A stretch of 64,000 nt of DNA from Stenotrophomonas daejeonensis. Its GTDB lineage: Bacteria > Pseudomonadota > Gammaproteobacteria > Xanthomonadales > Xanthomonadaceae. The stretch covers positions 1 to 64,000 of the forward strand of contig NZ_LDJP01000005.1 of the NCBI RefSeq assembly GCF_001431505.1, read 5' to 3'. Within the stretch, counting starts at the first letter, position 1, and each line of letters begins with the position of its first letter. Shown here piece by piece: positions 17,588 through 28,080 of the stretch. Both the position numbers and the translations under genes were made by a program. A model generated the notes under the pieces. That model saw nothing but the letters and a program-made list of their open reading frames with translations. It had not been told where the DNA came from and did no database searches.

Positions 17588-18111
17588 CGCGCGGCTCCGG
17601 TGACTGGCTGGTAAGGCAGCGGTACCGAGTGCGTGGCGCTTTCTCCATCCGCACCCTGAATGCGGACCCAGTCGGGGCCGATGGTGCCGACTCGTGAGCC
17701 GTCGCCGAGCCGGGTGCCGGTGCGCACGTGCTGGCCATCGATGATGGCGCTACGCTTGCCATTGGTAACCAGCACCATCGATACGGCGTGGATGGCTGGG
17801 TCGCTACCTCTGGTGCCGGTGGTGTGTGCGCCGGGACGGCCTCCTTCCGCTGGTGACGCTGCCGCCACCGGCAGCGCGACCACGTTGCCGGTATCGACGA
17901 CGGGGAACTGGCTGTCGCGCAGCGTGGCGAGGGCGGCCACGGCTTGGCGGTTGCGGTTGATGGCGTTGCGCAGCTCGGCCATCGCCGCGGTTTCTTCCGC
18001 CTGGTTGCCCATGCGCAGCACCGCGGGCTTGGCGATCACCATGCTCGCCAGCCAGCCGGCGACCAGCAGCCAGGCCACCAGGGCGAAGGCGGCGGTGTAT
18101 TTCATCTTCAT
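17584..18111 (-). CDS. MshK/PilP/GspC-like periplasmic alignment protein
   Basis: 175 residues. The N-terminal anchor is AAFALVAWLLVAGWLASMVI, and the C-terminal segment (VLVTNGKRSAIIDGQHVRTG, SRVGTIGPDWVRIQG) resembles the small beta-domain of MshK/PilP/GspC proteins that contacts the secretin periplasmic domains. Start MKMKY; the ATG at 18111 overlaps the preceding stop (ATGA). It sits between the PilM/PilN-like protein and the unknown helical protein. Sequence similarity is limited to pattern and topology, so the family call is moderate. Confidence 0.7.
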   Translation of the reverse strand: MKMKYTAAFALVAWLLVAGWLASMVIAKPAVLRMGNQAEETAAMAELRNAINRNRQAVAALATLRDSQFPVVDTGNVVALPVAAASPAEGGRPGAHTTGTRGSDPAIHAVSMVLVTNGKRSAIIDGQHVRTGTRLGDGSRVGTIGPDWVRIQGADGESATHSVPLPYQPVTGAAR

Positions 18112-19520
18112 GGGGTGGCTCCGGTGGCCGCTGCCGGCACGGGGGCGATGGCGGAAGGACGCTTGAGCAGGTAGGAGAAGAAGCCGCCGGCCGAGCGCGA
18201 GGCGGTCGCGCTGGCCTGCGGGTCGAGCGGAACCGGCTCGAACCCGGCCCGGCGCAGGCGTTCGACGAAGGTCGGGATCTGCATGCCGGCGTCGCCGTGG
18301 GCGGCGTCGACCACCGCGTCCACGCGCAGGGTGGGCGCGGCCACCACCGGCGCGCCGGGCGCGCGTGCCGGTGCGCCGGCTGGCGACGGCTCCTCCACGC
18401 GTACGCGCAGGATCCGCACCTGGCCGGCCGCCGCTTCGCGCACCAGCCCCATGCCGGCGACCGGGTCGATGCCCTGCTGCAGCGTCCGTGCGCGCTCGAT
18501 GAACTGCAGCGCGTCGTTGAAGTGGTCGGGCATGGCGGCCTTGCCCGCCAGCGACTGGATCCGGGTTTCGAGCTCCCCGAGCTGTGCGCTGATGGCTTCC
18601 GAGCGGGTATTGGCCTCGTGCGCGCTCAAGGTCCAGCGTGCGCCCAGCGCACCCAGCACCAGCGCGAACACCAGCGATGCGGCGCTGGCCCAGGGCAATG
18701 CCCATTCGGCCAGGTAGGCGGCGCGGCTGCCGCTTGGGTTGACCGCGATCGCGGTGCCGGCGATGCGTTCCATCCACGCCGCGCCGCTGCGGTATTCGTT
18801 GCCGGCGTTGTCCAGCACCCGCCGTACCGGCACGGTGGAAACGGTCAGGCCGCTGCGCGCGGAGAAGACCTCGCGCAGGCTGTCGTCCAGCCAGGGCTGG
18901 CCTTCGCCGGGGTTGGGCACCAGCAGCGGGCACCATTTCACCTCCAGCGGTTCGAGGTTGTCCTCGCCACGGGCCAGGTCGTCGGCGATCTGTTCGCCCA
19001 GCGCGCCGGCGGTCATCGCCAGGTCGTCCGGGGCGTCGCTGTAGGCCAGCGAGCTGCGGTGGAGCATGCCGTGCTTGAGCAGGGCCAGCACGCTGATCTG
19101 GCGCCCGGATTGCAGCACCACCGCCTGCCCCGGCTTGAGCGCGTTGAACAGCAGCGAGGTGGCCGGTATCAGCAGGCAGTGGTCCGGCTGCGCCTCGGCC
19201 CAGGCGAAGGTCTGCTGCCAGGTATCCAGCGGTACCGCGGTGAACAGGGTCTGGTAGCCGGCGCCGACGGTGCGGGTCTTGTGGATCAGCACCTTGGCTT
19301 CGCCGTCGACCATGCCGTCCGAGCGCAGGCGCCGTTCGATCAGGGCCACCGCATGCGCCGGGCTGCCTTCCAGGGCGAGCACGCTGCTGACCGCACCTTC
19401 GAAGTCGGCTATCGCCATCGCCGCGCGCGGCAGGCGCGGGCGGGTGTCGCTGCGGGTGACGTGGGCGCCGTCGAAGACCAGCCAGGCGTGCTGCTGCTGG
19501 ACGGTGAAAAGCAGGCTCAT
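18108..19520 (-). CDS. PilM/PilN-like fusion protein of the pilus alignment complex (MshI/GspL type)
   Basis: 470 residues. The N-terminal 260 residues are cytoplasmic with a GspL/PilM-like actin-fold pattern. A transmembrane helix (WASAASLVFALVLGALGARW, about residues 275-295) is followed by a coiled-coil (EAISAQLGELETRIQSLAGK) and a ferredoxin-like periplasmic domain (VRILRVRVEE, TLRVDAVVDAAHGDAGMQIP, VERLRRAGFEPVPL). This single-chain design matches GspL and MshI and connects the cytoplasmic ATPase with periplasmic partners. ATGA overlaps on both sides. Confidence 0.8.
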   Translation of the reverse strand: MSLLFTVQQQHAWLVFDGAHVTRSDTRPRLPRAAMAIADFEGAVSSVLALEGSPAHAVALIERRLRSDGMVDGEAKVLIHKTRTVGAGYQTLFTAVPLDTWQQTFAWAEAQPDHCLLIPATSLLFNALKPGQAVVLQSGRQISVLALLKHGMLHRSSLAYSDAPDDLAMTAGALGEQIADDLARGEDNLEPLEVKWCPLLVPNPGEGQPWLDDSLREVFSARSGLTVSTVPVRRVLDNAGNEYRSGAAWMERIAGTAIAVNPSGSRAAYLAEWALPWASAASLVFALVLGALGARWTLSAHEANTRSEAISAQLGELETRIQSLAGKAAMPDHFNDALQFIERARTLQQGIDPVAGMGLVREAAAGQVRILRVRVEEPSPAGAPARAPGAPVVAAPTLRVDAVVDAAHGDAGMQIPTFVERLRRAGFEPVPLDPQASATASRSAGGFFSYLLKRPSAIAPVPAAATGATP

Positions 19521-20062
19521 GGGGCGACTCCGGCGGGCAGGGGGGCCGCATCGGTCGCGCCGGTGCGGAACAGGATCGCGCCGCGCAGCGTCAGTTGCAG
19601 CGGCGCCGGGGCGCGGTCGCTGACGACGGGAGCGTCGAACAGGCCCTCGTCCGGATGGGTCACCGACAGTTCGAACGCCTCCGCGCCGAACATGCGGTCG
19701 CCGCTGCGGGTGACCGCACCGAGTACCGCGGCGATGTCCTCGCGGCCCATCTGGCTCTGGCGCAGGTTGATCAGGCGCTCGCCCCAGGCCTCCGGCTGCA
19801 GGCCGTTGGCCTGGACCATGCCGAGCAGCTCGCGCGAGGAGCCGGCGTAATCCACGCGCAGCTGCGCCTCCTGCTCCCGCACCTGCGCCTCGGCCAAGGC
19901 CTGGTTACGCTCGCCCAAGCGGGCATAGGCCTCGGCCAGCGCGGAACGTGCGCTGAGGAACCACACCGCGGCGATCACCAATGCGGCTAGGGTGATGCCG
20001 AATACCGTCAGCGATGACCGCCGGGACTGGCGCAGGCGGGAGAACAGGGGGGGCAGGTTCAT
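19517..20062 (-). CDS. MshJ/PilO-like inner-membrane pilus protein
   Basis: 181 residues: a short basic cytoplasmic start, one transmembrane helix (LTVFGITLAALVIAAVWFLS), a coiled-coil (ALAEAYARLGERNQALAEAQ) and a periplasmic domain with alternating strands and helices (AEAFELSVTHPDEGL, LQLTLRGAILFRT). This is the standard PilO/GspM/MshJ topology. It starts 6 bases after the major pilin stop and overlaps the PilM/N-like gene. Order differs from the classic mshI-mshJ order. Family call by topology and context. Confidence 0.75.
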   Translation of the reverse strand: MNLPPLFSRLRQSRRSSLTVFGITLAALVIAAVWFLSARSALAEAYARLGERNQALAEAQVREQEAQLRVDYAGSSRELLGMVQANGLQPEAWGERLINLRQSQMGREDIAAVLGAVTRSGDRMFGAEAFELSVTHPDEGLFDAPVVSDRAPAPLQLTLRGAILFRTGATDAAPLPAGVAP

Positions 20063-20068
20063 GGCGGT

Positions 20069-20890
20069 TTACTGGTTCATCTTGTAGTTGGCGACCAGCG
20101 TCATGACCTGGTCATCGTCGGTGGCGGTGCCGAAGGTGGTGTCATCGGTGACGGCCGAGGTAATCGAACCGGTGTTGTTGCCGCCCCATTCGGCACCGAT
20201 GTCGGTGGTGGTTGCACCGCCGGAGGCCGTGGTCGGGCGGGTGGTGATGCCGACTTGGCGGAAGGTGCCGTTGGCGGCGTCGGCCTTGCCGTCGATCATC
20301 TGGTCCAGGGCACGGGCCAGGTCGGGAGTCAGGCCGGTGATGTACATCGAATTGCCCGAGCCCCACAGCGTGCCCGGCTTGTTCCAGCCGAAGCAGATGC
20401 GGATTTCCTGCGGGTTGCCATTGGTGTCCAGGTAGGCGTAGCGGTCTTCCTTGCCCTCGCCGCGGCCGGGCGGCAGGGTGATGCCCGCACGGCGGACCAG
20501 GTCACGCAGGTCGAACTCGGCGCCGCCCTGCTTGGTGCGGCTCAGTCCGGCGGAGCTCGGCAGGCCATCGGCCCCGGAGCAGATCAGGCCGGGTTCGGTG
20601 ACGCCGCTCATGTCGCCGCCGGAGAAGCCGGAGGTGAAGTTGGCGCCGTTGACCATCAACTGCGGTGCGGCCTGGTTGTCGCCGATCGGCGCGCCATAAC
20701 GCTGCTGGTAGCTGTTGTAGGTGACCACCCACTGGTCGATGAACTTCTGCTTGATGCGGGTGTATTCGGCGTTGCGCTGCACGTCGCGGCCGATCATCAC
20801 CGCACCGATGATGACGCCGATGATGACCAGCACCACGGCCATTTCGACAAGGGTGAAGCCGCCCTGGCGGCGCTTTGAAAGCATTTGCAT
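20069..20890 (-). CDS. Probable major pilin of the MSHA-like pilus (operon gene 1)
   Basis: 273 residues. Leader MQMLSKRRQGG, then FTLVEMAVVLVIIGVIIGAV with Glu+5, GRDVQRNAEYTRIKQKF and a globular domain containing GLTPDLARALDQMIDGKADA and the C-terminus YKMNQ. Being first in the operon behind a strong AAAGGGG ribosome-binding site, it is the best candidate for the abundant structural subunit, though at about 262 mature residues it is larger than typical MshA. A paralogue lies at 8418-9143. The ATG at 20890 gives a leader of normal length; upstream ATGs lack a good RBS. Confidence 0.82.
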   Translation of the reverse strand: MQMLSKRRQGGFTLVEMAVVLVIIGVIIGAVMIGRDVQRNAEYTRIKQKFIDQWVVTYNSYQQRYGAPIGDNQAAPQLMVNGANFTSGFSGGDMSGVTEPGLICSGADGLPSSAGLSRTKQGGAEFDLRDLVRRAGITLPPGRGEGKEDRYAYLDTNGNPQEIRICFGWNKPGTLWGSGNSMYITGLTPDLARALDQMIDGKADAANGTFRQVGITTRPTTASGGATTTDIGAEWGGNNTGSITSAVTDDTTFGTATDDDQVMTLVANYKMNQ

Positions 20891-20921
20891 TGGATTGCCC
20901 CTTTGATGGAAACCTGCGCGG

Positions 20922-20948
20922 CCCGGCGGACATGGCTGTTCCGCCGGG
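20922..20948 (-). promoter_or_regulatory. Leader hairpin upstream of the pilus operon
   Basis: A perfect 9-bp inverted repeat (CCCGGCGGA / TCCGCCGGG, 9-base loop) lies 32-58 bases upstream of the first pilin ATG, between the probable promoter region (TATCTA-like element near 20970) and the ribosome-binding site. It has no T-tract, so it is more likely a 5'-UTR structure influencing stability or translation than a terminator. The promoter placement is inference. Confidence 0.4.
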
Positions 20949-21050
20949 CGTGTTCTGTTTCGGAGCAACTAGATAGACGGCCGTCGTAAGAGAAACGTAA
21001 GAGGATGGCCAGGCCGGGTTTCGGTTGGGTCTGGCAGGGGAGCGAGAGCC

Positions 21051-21227
21051 ATGTTCGGCAGGGCAGGTGCCATGCCGGAGACGTGGAGAGCAGGTGCGGT
21101 CCCGTATGGGGTGGTGTTCGCCGACGGTCCGTATGGCGGTTATCAGGCGATCATGCGCGACCCCGAAACGGGCGTGTACTACGGCGCTTCGGAAAGCCGC
21201 AAGGACGGGCAGGCGGCCGGTTACTGA
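21051..21227 (+). pseudogene. C-terminal remnant of gamma-glutamyltransferase
   Basis: A 58-codon frame whose last 40 residues (VVFADGPYGGYQAIMRDPET, then GVYYGASESRKDGQAAGY) match the C-terminal end of gamma-glutamyltransferase small subunits, where a YQAI..D..TGV...G.S.PRKDG.A.GY pattern closes the protein. No catalytic Thr region or large subunit is present upstream; reading the frame back to 21000 gives no further GGT-like sequence. It lies between the divergent pilus operon and the convergent BCCT gene. I interpret it as debris of a deleted ggt gene, possibly removed when the pilus operon arrived. Confidence 0.65.
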
Positions 21228-21242
21228 CCGGCCGGCCCGACT

Positions 21243-22808
21243 TCAGCCATCGTCCCTTGCCTGCGCGGCGTCGGCCTGCGCCGCCATCTCGCGTTCGATC
21301 CATGCCTGCACCGCGTGCCGCGCACGCTGCGCCTGCCGTCGTTCCAGCAGGTACTCCAGGTCCAGCACGCGGTACAGGCTGACCATCACCAGCACCATCA
21401 GCAGCGCGAACGGCAACGCGGCGATGGTGATCATGCCCTGCAACGCTTCCAGCCCGCCGGCCAGCAACAGCACCGCGGCGATCAGCGCCACCGCCACGCC
21501 CCACACCAGCTTGCGCGACAGCGGCGGGTCGCCAGCCTCGTCGGTGGACATGCTGGCCAGCACCAGCACCGCCGAGTCGGCCGAGGTGACGAAGAAGATC
21601 ACCAGCAGCATCAGCGCGATCACCGACAGCAGCAGCGAGCCGGGCAGGCTGTCGAACAGTGCGAACAGCACCGTCTCGTAGCCGCCGGCCAATGCCTGCA
21701 ACAGGTCGGCATGGCCGGTCAGCTGCGCCCACAGCGCGCTGCCGCCGAATACCGAGAACCACAGGAAGCCGAGCAGGGTCGGTGCCAGCACCACGCCGAT
21801 CACGAACTCACGCACGCTGCGGCCGCGCGACACGCGGGCGATGAAGGCGCCGACGAACGGTGCCCACGCGATCCACCACGCCCAGTAGAAGATCGTCCAG
21901 TCCGCCACCCAGGTGCTGCTGGAAAACGGCGACATGCGCAGGCTCATCGTCAGCAGCTGGTTGAGGTAGGAACCGAGCGTGGTGGTGAAGGTGTCGAAGA
22001 TGAAGCCGGTCGGCCCCAGCATCAGCACCGCCGCCAGCAGCAACCCGGCCAGCGCCAGGTTGAAGTTGGACAGCCACTTGATGCCGCGATCCACGCCGCT
22101 GGTGGTGGAGGCCATGTACAGCACGAAGGCGATGGCGATGATGGTCAATTGCACCGGCACCGTGGCGGTGATGCCGAACACGCGCTGCAGGCCGGCGGCG
22201 ATCTGGATGGTGCCGAAGCCCAGCGTGGTGGCCACGCCGATCGCAGTGGCCACCACCGCGGCGATGTTCACCACCTGCCCGAACGCGCCGCGATGGTGGC
22301 GCCCGATCACCGGCTGCAGCATGTCGCTGATAAGGCCACGGCCGTTGCGGTTGTACTGGAACCACGCCATCGCCAGCCCGATCAGCGCATAGATCGCCCA
22401 CGGGTGCAGGCCCCAGTGGAAGAACGCGTAGCGCATTGCCGCGCGCGCCGCGTCCGCGCTTTGTGGCGGCAGCCCTTCCGGCGGCTTGGCGAAGTGCGAG
22501 ATCGGCTCGGCCGCGCCCCAGAACACCAGGCCGATGCCCATGCCGGCGGCGAACAGCATCGACAGCCAGCTGGCGCGGGAGAAATCCGGTTCCGCATCCT
22601 CGCCGCCGATGCGCAGGTTGCCGAAGCGGCCGAACGCCAGGTACAGCAGGAAGGCCAGGGTGAGGAACACGATCAGCAGGTACAGCCAGCCGGCGTTGCG
22701 CACGACTTCGACAAGCAGGCCCTGCACCACGTCGTTGAACGGGCCGGGGGCGATGCCGGCCAGCAGCACCAGGGCGGCGACCAGCGCGATGGAAACACGA
22801 AACACCAT
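21243..22808 (-). CDS. BCCT-family betaine/choline/carnitine transporter
   Basis: 521 residues with twelve hydrophobic segments. Family motifs: GIGLVFWGAAEPISHF in TM3 region, FFHWGLHPWAIYALIGLAMA, and the signature WTIFYWAWWIAWAPFVGAFI with ARVSRGRSVREF after it. BCCT carriers take up glycine betaine, choline, carnitine or related quaternary ammonium compounds with Na+ or H+. The C-terminal tail is short and polar, unlike the long osmosensory tail of BetP. Start ATG at 22808 after GGAGAAG; longer starts lack an RBS. It stands alone, divergent from thiC. The substrate cannot be told from sequence alone. Confidence 0.93.
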   Translation of the reverse strand: MVFRVSIALVAALVLLAGIAPGPFNDVVQGLLVEVVRNAGWLYLLIVFLTLAFLLYLAFGRFGNLRIGGEDAEPDFSRASWLSMLFAAGMGIGLVFWGAAEPISHFAKPPEGLPPQSADAARAAMRYAFFHWGLHPWAIYALIGLAMAWFQYNRNGRGLISDMLQPVIGRHHRGAFGQVVNIAAVVATAIGVATTLGFGTIQIAAGLQRVFGITATVPVQLTIIAIAFVLYMASTTSGVDRGIKWLSNFNLALAGLLLAAVLMLGPTGFIFDTFTTTLGSYLNQLLTMSLRMSPFSSSTWVADWTIFYWAWWIAWAPFVGAFIARVSRGRSVREFVIGVVLAPTLLGFLWFSVFGGSALWAQLTGHADLLQALAGGYETVLFALFDSLPGSLLLSVIALMLLVIFFVTSADSAVLVLASMSTDEAGDPPLSRKLVWGVAVALIAAVLLLAGGLEALQGMITIAALPFALLMVLVMVSLYRVLDLEYLLERRQAQRARHAVQAWIEREMAAQADAAQARDDG

Positions 22809-23070
22809 GAAGGAGCTTCTCCGATCAGAGCATGAGGGGAGCGAGCCGGGGCTTGCAGCGGAACCGGCCACATGGGCACGGTGGGGAAGGCCGTCGAAGC
22901 GGCGCAGGGGCGGCGAAGATGAACAACCACGCCACAGCCTAATGAACAAAACGTCATGGTTTCGTTAATGCATCCCGCACGGCCGTGGCTGAAGATCGGC
23001 CGCAATGACGCAAACAACGGCCGCAAGGGCCGAAAGACGCACCTCTGCCTTTGTGGTCTAATGCCGGCCG

Positions 23071-25146
<2,076 letters not shown>

Positions 25147-25222
25147 TGGGGGTATCCGCCGACTGCAGGATCGTGCGGGCTGGTGTCGGTCGGCGATGCG
25201 TGTGGCATCGGAATGGCGTGAG

Positions 25223-25245
25223 GGTACCGGCCGGTGGCCGGTACC
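25223..25245 (+). terminator. Candidate thiC terminator hairpin
   Basis: A 10-bp perfect inverted repeat GGTACCGGCC / GGCCGGTACC with a 3-base loop lies about 75 bases after the thiC stop. There is no clear T-tract, so termination efficiency is uncertain. Confidence 0.45.
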
Positions 25246-25519
25246 TCTCGTCCATCGACATGCAGTTCCTGATGCTGCGGAAAAGTGGAAGGTGCATCAC
25301 AGGACTAGGCGGGAACACGTCGTGCCTGAGGTGACGCTTTATCTTTTCTTCAGCTTGATGACTGCGAAAGCACATGGAACATGATGGCTAAGAGCCTCTG
25401 CCATGCAGGACGTCGGTACAAATGACGAACAGGCTTGATGTATCAGGCTTTCATCGCAATGAGTCAGGATGCGATGGGCGCATGTCCGTGCATGCCGATG
25501 CATGGGAAGCTGAACACTG
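25246..25519. other. Intergenic stretch without recognised gene
   Basis: Together with the hairpins annotated around it, this forms the 618-base gap between thiC and the membrane-bound regulator. Both strands show only short open frames without ribosome-binding sites or recognisable motifs. Confidence 0.5.
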
Positions 25520-25630
25520 CATAAAAAAATCGCGCCCAAAGGCGCGAATCTTGAAGCTGGATTATGTGAGTTCGTCGGCGGGAGAGAGCCTGATGTCGCC
25601 AACGCGGGTACATGGGCAACTGCCATAGGC
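25520..25630 (-). ncRNA. Candidate small RNA: two hairpins plus intrinsic terminator
   Basis: On the minus strand a roughly 105-nt segment contains, in order, a hairpin over 25612-25626 (ATGGCA / TGCCCAT type), an 8-bp hairpin (CGTTGGCG at 25604-25597 pairing with CGCCGACG at 25580-25573) with a 16-base loop ending in CTCTCTCC, and an intrinsic terminator (TCGCGCC AAAG GGCGCGA at 25530-25547 followed by seven T residues). No convincing gene precedes the terminator on this strand and nothing follows it. This structure is typical of trans-acting sRNAs. No family is recognised; a clear -10/-35 pair was not found. Confidence 0.55.
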
Positions 25631-25764
25631 TAATATCCGCGCGCTTCGAAACTTTTGCTTTTTCCGTTGACGCCTTTTGCGGATTCTGGCGATTCACTGG
25701 TGGCGGTGCTTCCAGGAGTCGGGCACAGGGACAGTGTCCTCCGGCGCTTCACCTCCTGATCGTT

Positions 25765-28080
25765 ATGGCTTCAGAAATCGACAACGACACGCCGGCCGCG
25801 GATAGGCTGCACATCGGTGAGTGCCTGGTGGTGCTGTCCTCGCGCGAGGTGCATGCGCCGGGTGCGCGCCGTCCGGTACGGCTGACGCCGAAGGCGATCA
25901 ACGTGCTACTGGTGCTGGCGCAGCATGCGGGGCAGGTGGTTACGCGCGACGAGTTGTTCGCACAGGTGTGGCCCGACACGCTGCCCACCAATGACGTGCT
26001 GACGCAAGCGGTCACGCAGCTGCGCAAGGCGTTTGGTGCGCACAATGCCGCCGAGGGTGCGCTGGCCTATATCGAGACCATTGCCAAGAGCGGTTATCGC
26101 TTGATGGCGGCCGTGGTATGGGAGCCGGTGGAAGCGGAGCTGGATGACGACCGGTCTGCGCTGGAGCCGCAGGCCGCGTCATCGACGGAGCAGGAAGCCG
26201 ACCTGCTCACCGAGCCGTCGAGCCGCAATGCCTGGCGCAGGGCAAGGCGGCATGTGTTGCTGGTGCTTGGGTTGGTGCTGTTGTGCAGTTGCGTGGTGAT
26301 GGCGTGGCTTCTTTGGCGGCGACCGGCCGTGGAGACGTTGCCGGAGGCGGTCACCAGCGATGGCACCCGGGTGATCGGCAGCCCCGAGCGTCCCTATCGC
26401 CTGATCACCGCTACCGAGGGTTTCGAGACCTGGCCGGCGTTGTCGCCGGATGGTGCATTGGTGGCCTATGTCGACGAGCGCGATGGCGCCTCCATCCTCA
26501 AGATGCAGGGTACCGGCAGCAATGCCGCGCCAACGGTGTTGGTGCAGGTGCCCGAAGGCATGCAGGACCGTTTCCCGGCATGGTCGCCGGATGGACGTGA
26601 GATCGCCTTCGCCCGTTTCGGCATGCAGGGGCAATGCGAAGTGCTGGTGATGGGCGTCACCGGCGGCAGCATGCGGCGTGCGACGCGTTGCGATGGCGCC
26701 GACATGCTCAGCTTCGACTGGACGCCGGACGGGCGCGGCCTGGTATTTGGTTCCATGACCGGCCCCTTTGGGGCGCCGGGTATCCGTGTCCTCGATCTGG
26801 CTTCGGGGCGCTGGACGGCGCTGGAGTACAAGCATGGGCCGGATGATTTCGATTACGCGCCGCGCTATTCGCCCGATGGCGGACGTCTGGGTTTCGTGCG
26901 CAACCCACAGGTGGGCGACCTGTGGATGATGGATGCCGATGGCAGTGACGCCCGGAGGCTGACCGGGGATGCCGCCGAGATCCGGGGCTGGAACTGGCTG
27001 GGCGACGGGACGATGGTGTTCGGTCGACGGGTGGACAGCGAATCGCGGCTGTATCGCCTCGACGTCCGCTCGCGCACTTTGCGCGACATGGGTGTGGACG
27101 ATGCACAGAGCCCATCGGTGGCGCGGCTCGGGCACATGCTCGCTTTCATGCAACGGCGCCCGCAATTCGGCCTGTTCAAGGTGTCGTTGGAGGGGCATGG
27201 GCACAAGGAGCGGTTGTTCGCTTCCTCCGGCCGCGATACGCAGCCGATGGTGTCCCCGGATGGACAGCAACTGGTGTTCACATCCGACCGCTCCGGTGCG
27301 TTTGCTTTGTGGTGGGGGCGACTGGATCAGCCCGGATCGTTGCATCCGCTCGAAGGCCTGCGGCCGGAAACGCGACAGGCTCCGGATTGGTCGGTCGATG
27401 GCCAGTATCTGCTGGTAAGCGGCCGCGATGATGCCGGCCACGCCGGTATCTACGAGGTGCAGCCGGAGCTGGGGCAGTGGAAGCGCCTGCCGGTCCCGGT
27501 GGCGGAGCCTTTGCAGGCGATCCACGGGGCGGAGCCAACGCGGGTCTACGTGATCGAACGCGACTCCGCCAACCGGATGGCGCTGGGCTTGTTCGATCGT
27601 TCGCATGTGCCGTGGCGACGACTGGCCAGCGTGCAGGGTGTTTCGCAGGTGCGTTACGACCGCAGTGGTCGAAGGGTGCTGTTCACCCGGCTGGCCGGCG
27701 GCGGCTTGTGGCAGGCCGATGCGGACCTGTCCGCGGGCAGCATCCGCGAACTCCATCCGTTGCTGCCGACCCGCTGGCGTTATCGTGCCTGGGCAGTGGC
27801 TGGCAATGGCGTGGTGGAATATCTGCATGGCGATGCCGATTGCCCGGTGCGCCTGAGCCGTCTGGATGGCCCGGAGCAGGTACGCAGACGTTGCCTGGAA
27901 CCCGATGCCTCCAGCAGCAACAATGGCCTGAGCATCTCGCCCGACGGTGGCGCAGCCTACATCGCGCTGGCGGTGAGCGATGGTACCGACATCGGGGTGA
28001 TGGATGTGCCGGACGAACGGCCGGCATCGTTGCTGGGCGTCCTCAAATGGTTGCCAGCGTTGAGAAAAATGGATTCGTGA
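25765..28080 (+). CDS. Membrane-anchored winged-helix regulator with TolB-like beta-propeller (CadC-like)
   Basis: 771 residues. Residues 14-115: an OmpR/CadC-type winged helix (VRLTPKAINVLLVLAQHAGQ, TRDELFAQVWPDTLPTNDVL, IETIAKSGYRL). After an acidic linker comes one transmembrane helix at about 163-184 (VLLVLGLVLLCSCVVMAWLL). The periplasmic part is a chain of TolB/PD40 repeats (ALSPDGALVAYVDE, AWSPDGREIAFARF, RYSPDGGRLGFVRN, MVSPDGQQLVFTSD, SISPDGGAAYIAL). Such one-component regulators sense a periplasmic signal and act on DNA from the membrane. The ATG at 25765 gives a compact N-terminus. The AraC gene starts 113 bases downstream on the same strand. The regulated genes are unknown. Confidence 0.87.
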   Translation: MASEIDNDTPAADRLHIGECLVVLSSREVHAPGARRPVRLTPKAINVLLVLAQHAGQVVTRDELFAQVWPDTLPTNDVLTQAVTQLRKAFGAHNAAEGALAYIETIAKSGYRLMAAVVWEPVEAELDDDRSALEPQAASSTEQEADLLTEPSSRNAWRRARRHVLLVLGLVLLCSCVVMAWLLWRRPAVETLPEAVTSDGTRVIGSPERPYRLITATEGFETWPALSPDGALVAYVDERDGASILKMQGTGSNAAPTVLVQVPEGMQDRFPAWSPDGREIAFARFGMQGQCEVLVMGVTGGSMRRATRCDGADMLSFDWTPDGRGLVFGSMTGPFGAPGIRVLDLASGRWTALEYKHGPDDFDYAPRYSPDGGRLGFVRNPQVGDLWMMDADGSDARRLTGDAAEIRGWNWLGDGTMVFGRRVDSESRLYRLDVRSRTLRDMGVDDAQSPSVARLGHMLAFMQRRPQFGLFKVSLEGHGHKERLFASSGRDTQPMVSPDGQQLVFTSDRSGAFALWWGRLDQPGSLHPLEGLRPETRQAPDWSVDGQYLLVSGRDDAGHAGIYEVQPELGQWKRLPVPVAEPLQAIHGAEPTRVYVIERDSANRMALGLFDRSHVPWRRLASVQGVSQVRYDRSGRRVLFTRLAGGGLWQADADLSAGSIRELHPLLPTRWRYRAWAVAGNGVVEYLHGDADCPVRLSRLDGPEQVRRRCLEPDASSSNNGLSISPDGGAAYIALAVSDGTDIGVMDVPDERPASLLGVLKWLPALRKMDS

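Noticed and set aside
2598-20890. Type II secretion system instead of a pilus
   Set aside because: ATPase has MshEN motifs, and GspC/GspL/GspM-type and pseudopilin sets typical of Xps are not matched; the gene set and large pilins fit MSHA better. Only phylogeny can settle this fully.
25464-25697. 77-codon minus-strand open frame over the candidate sRNA
   Set aside because: No RBS and no recognisable sequence; its 3' part runs through the terminator hairpin and beyond, so an RNA interpretation fits better.
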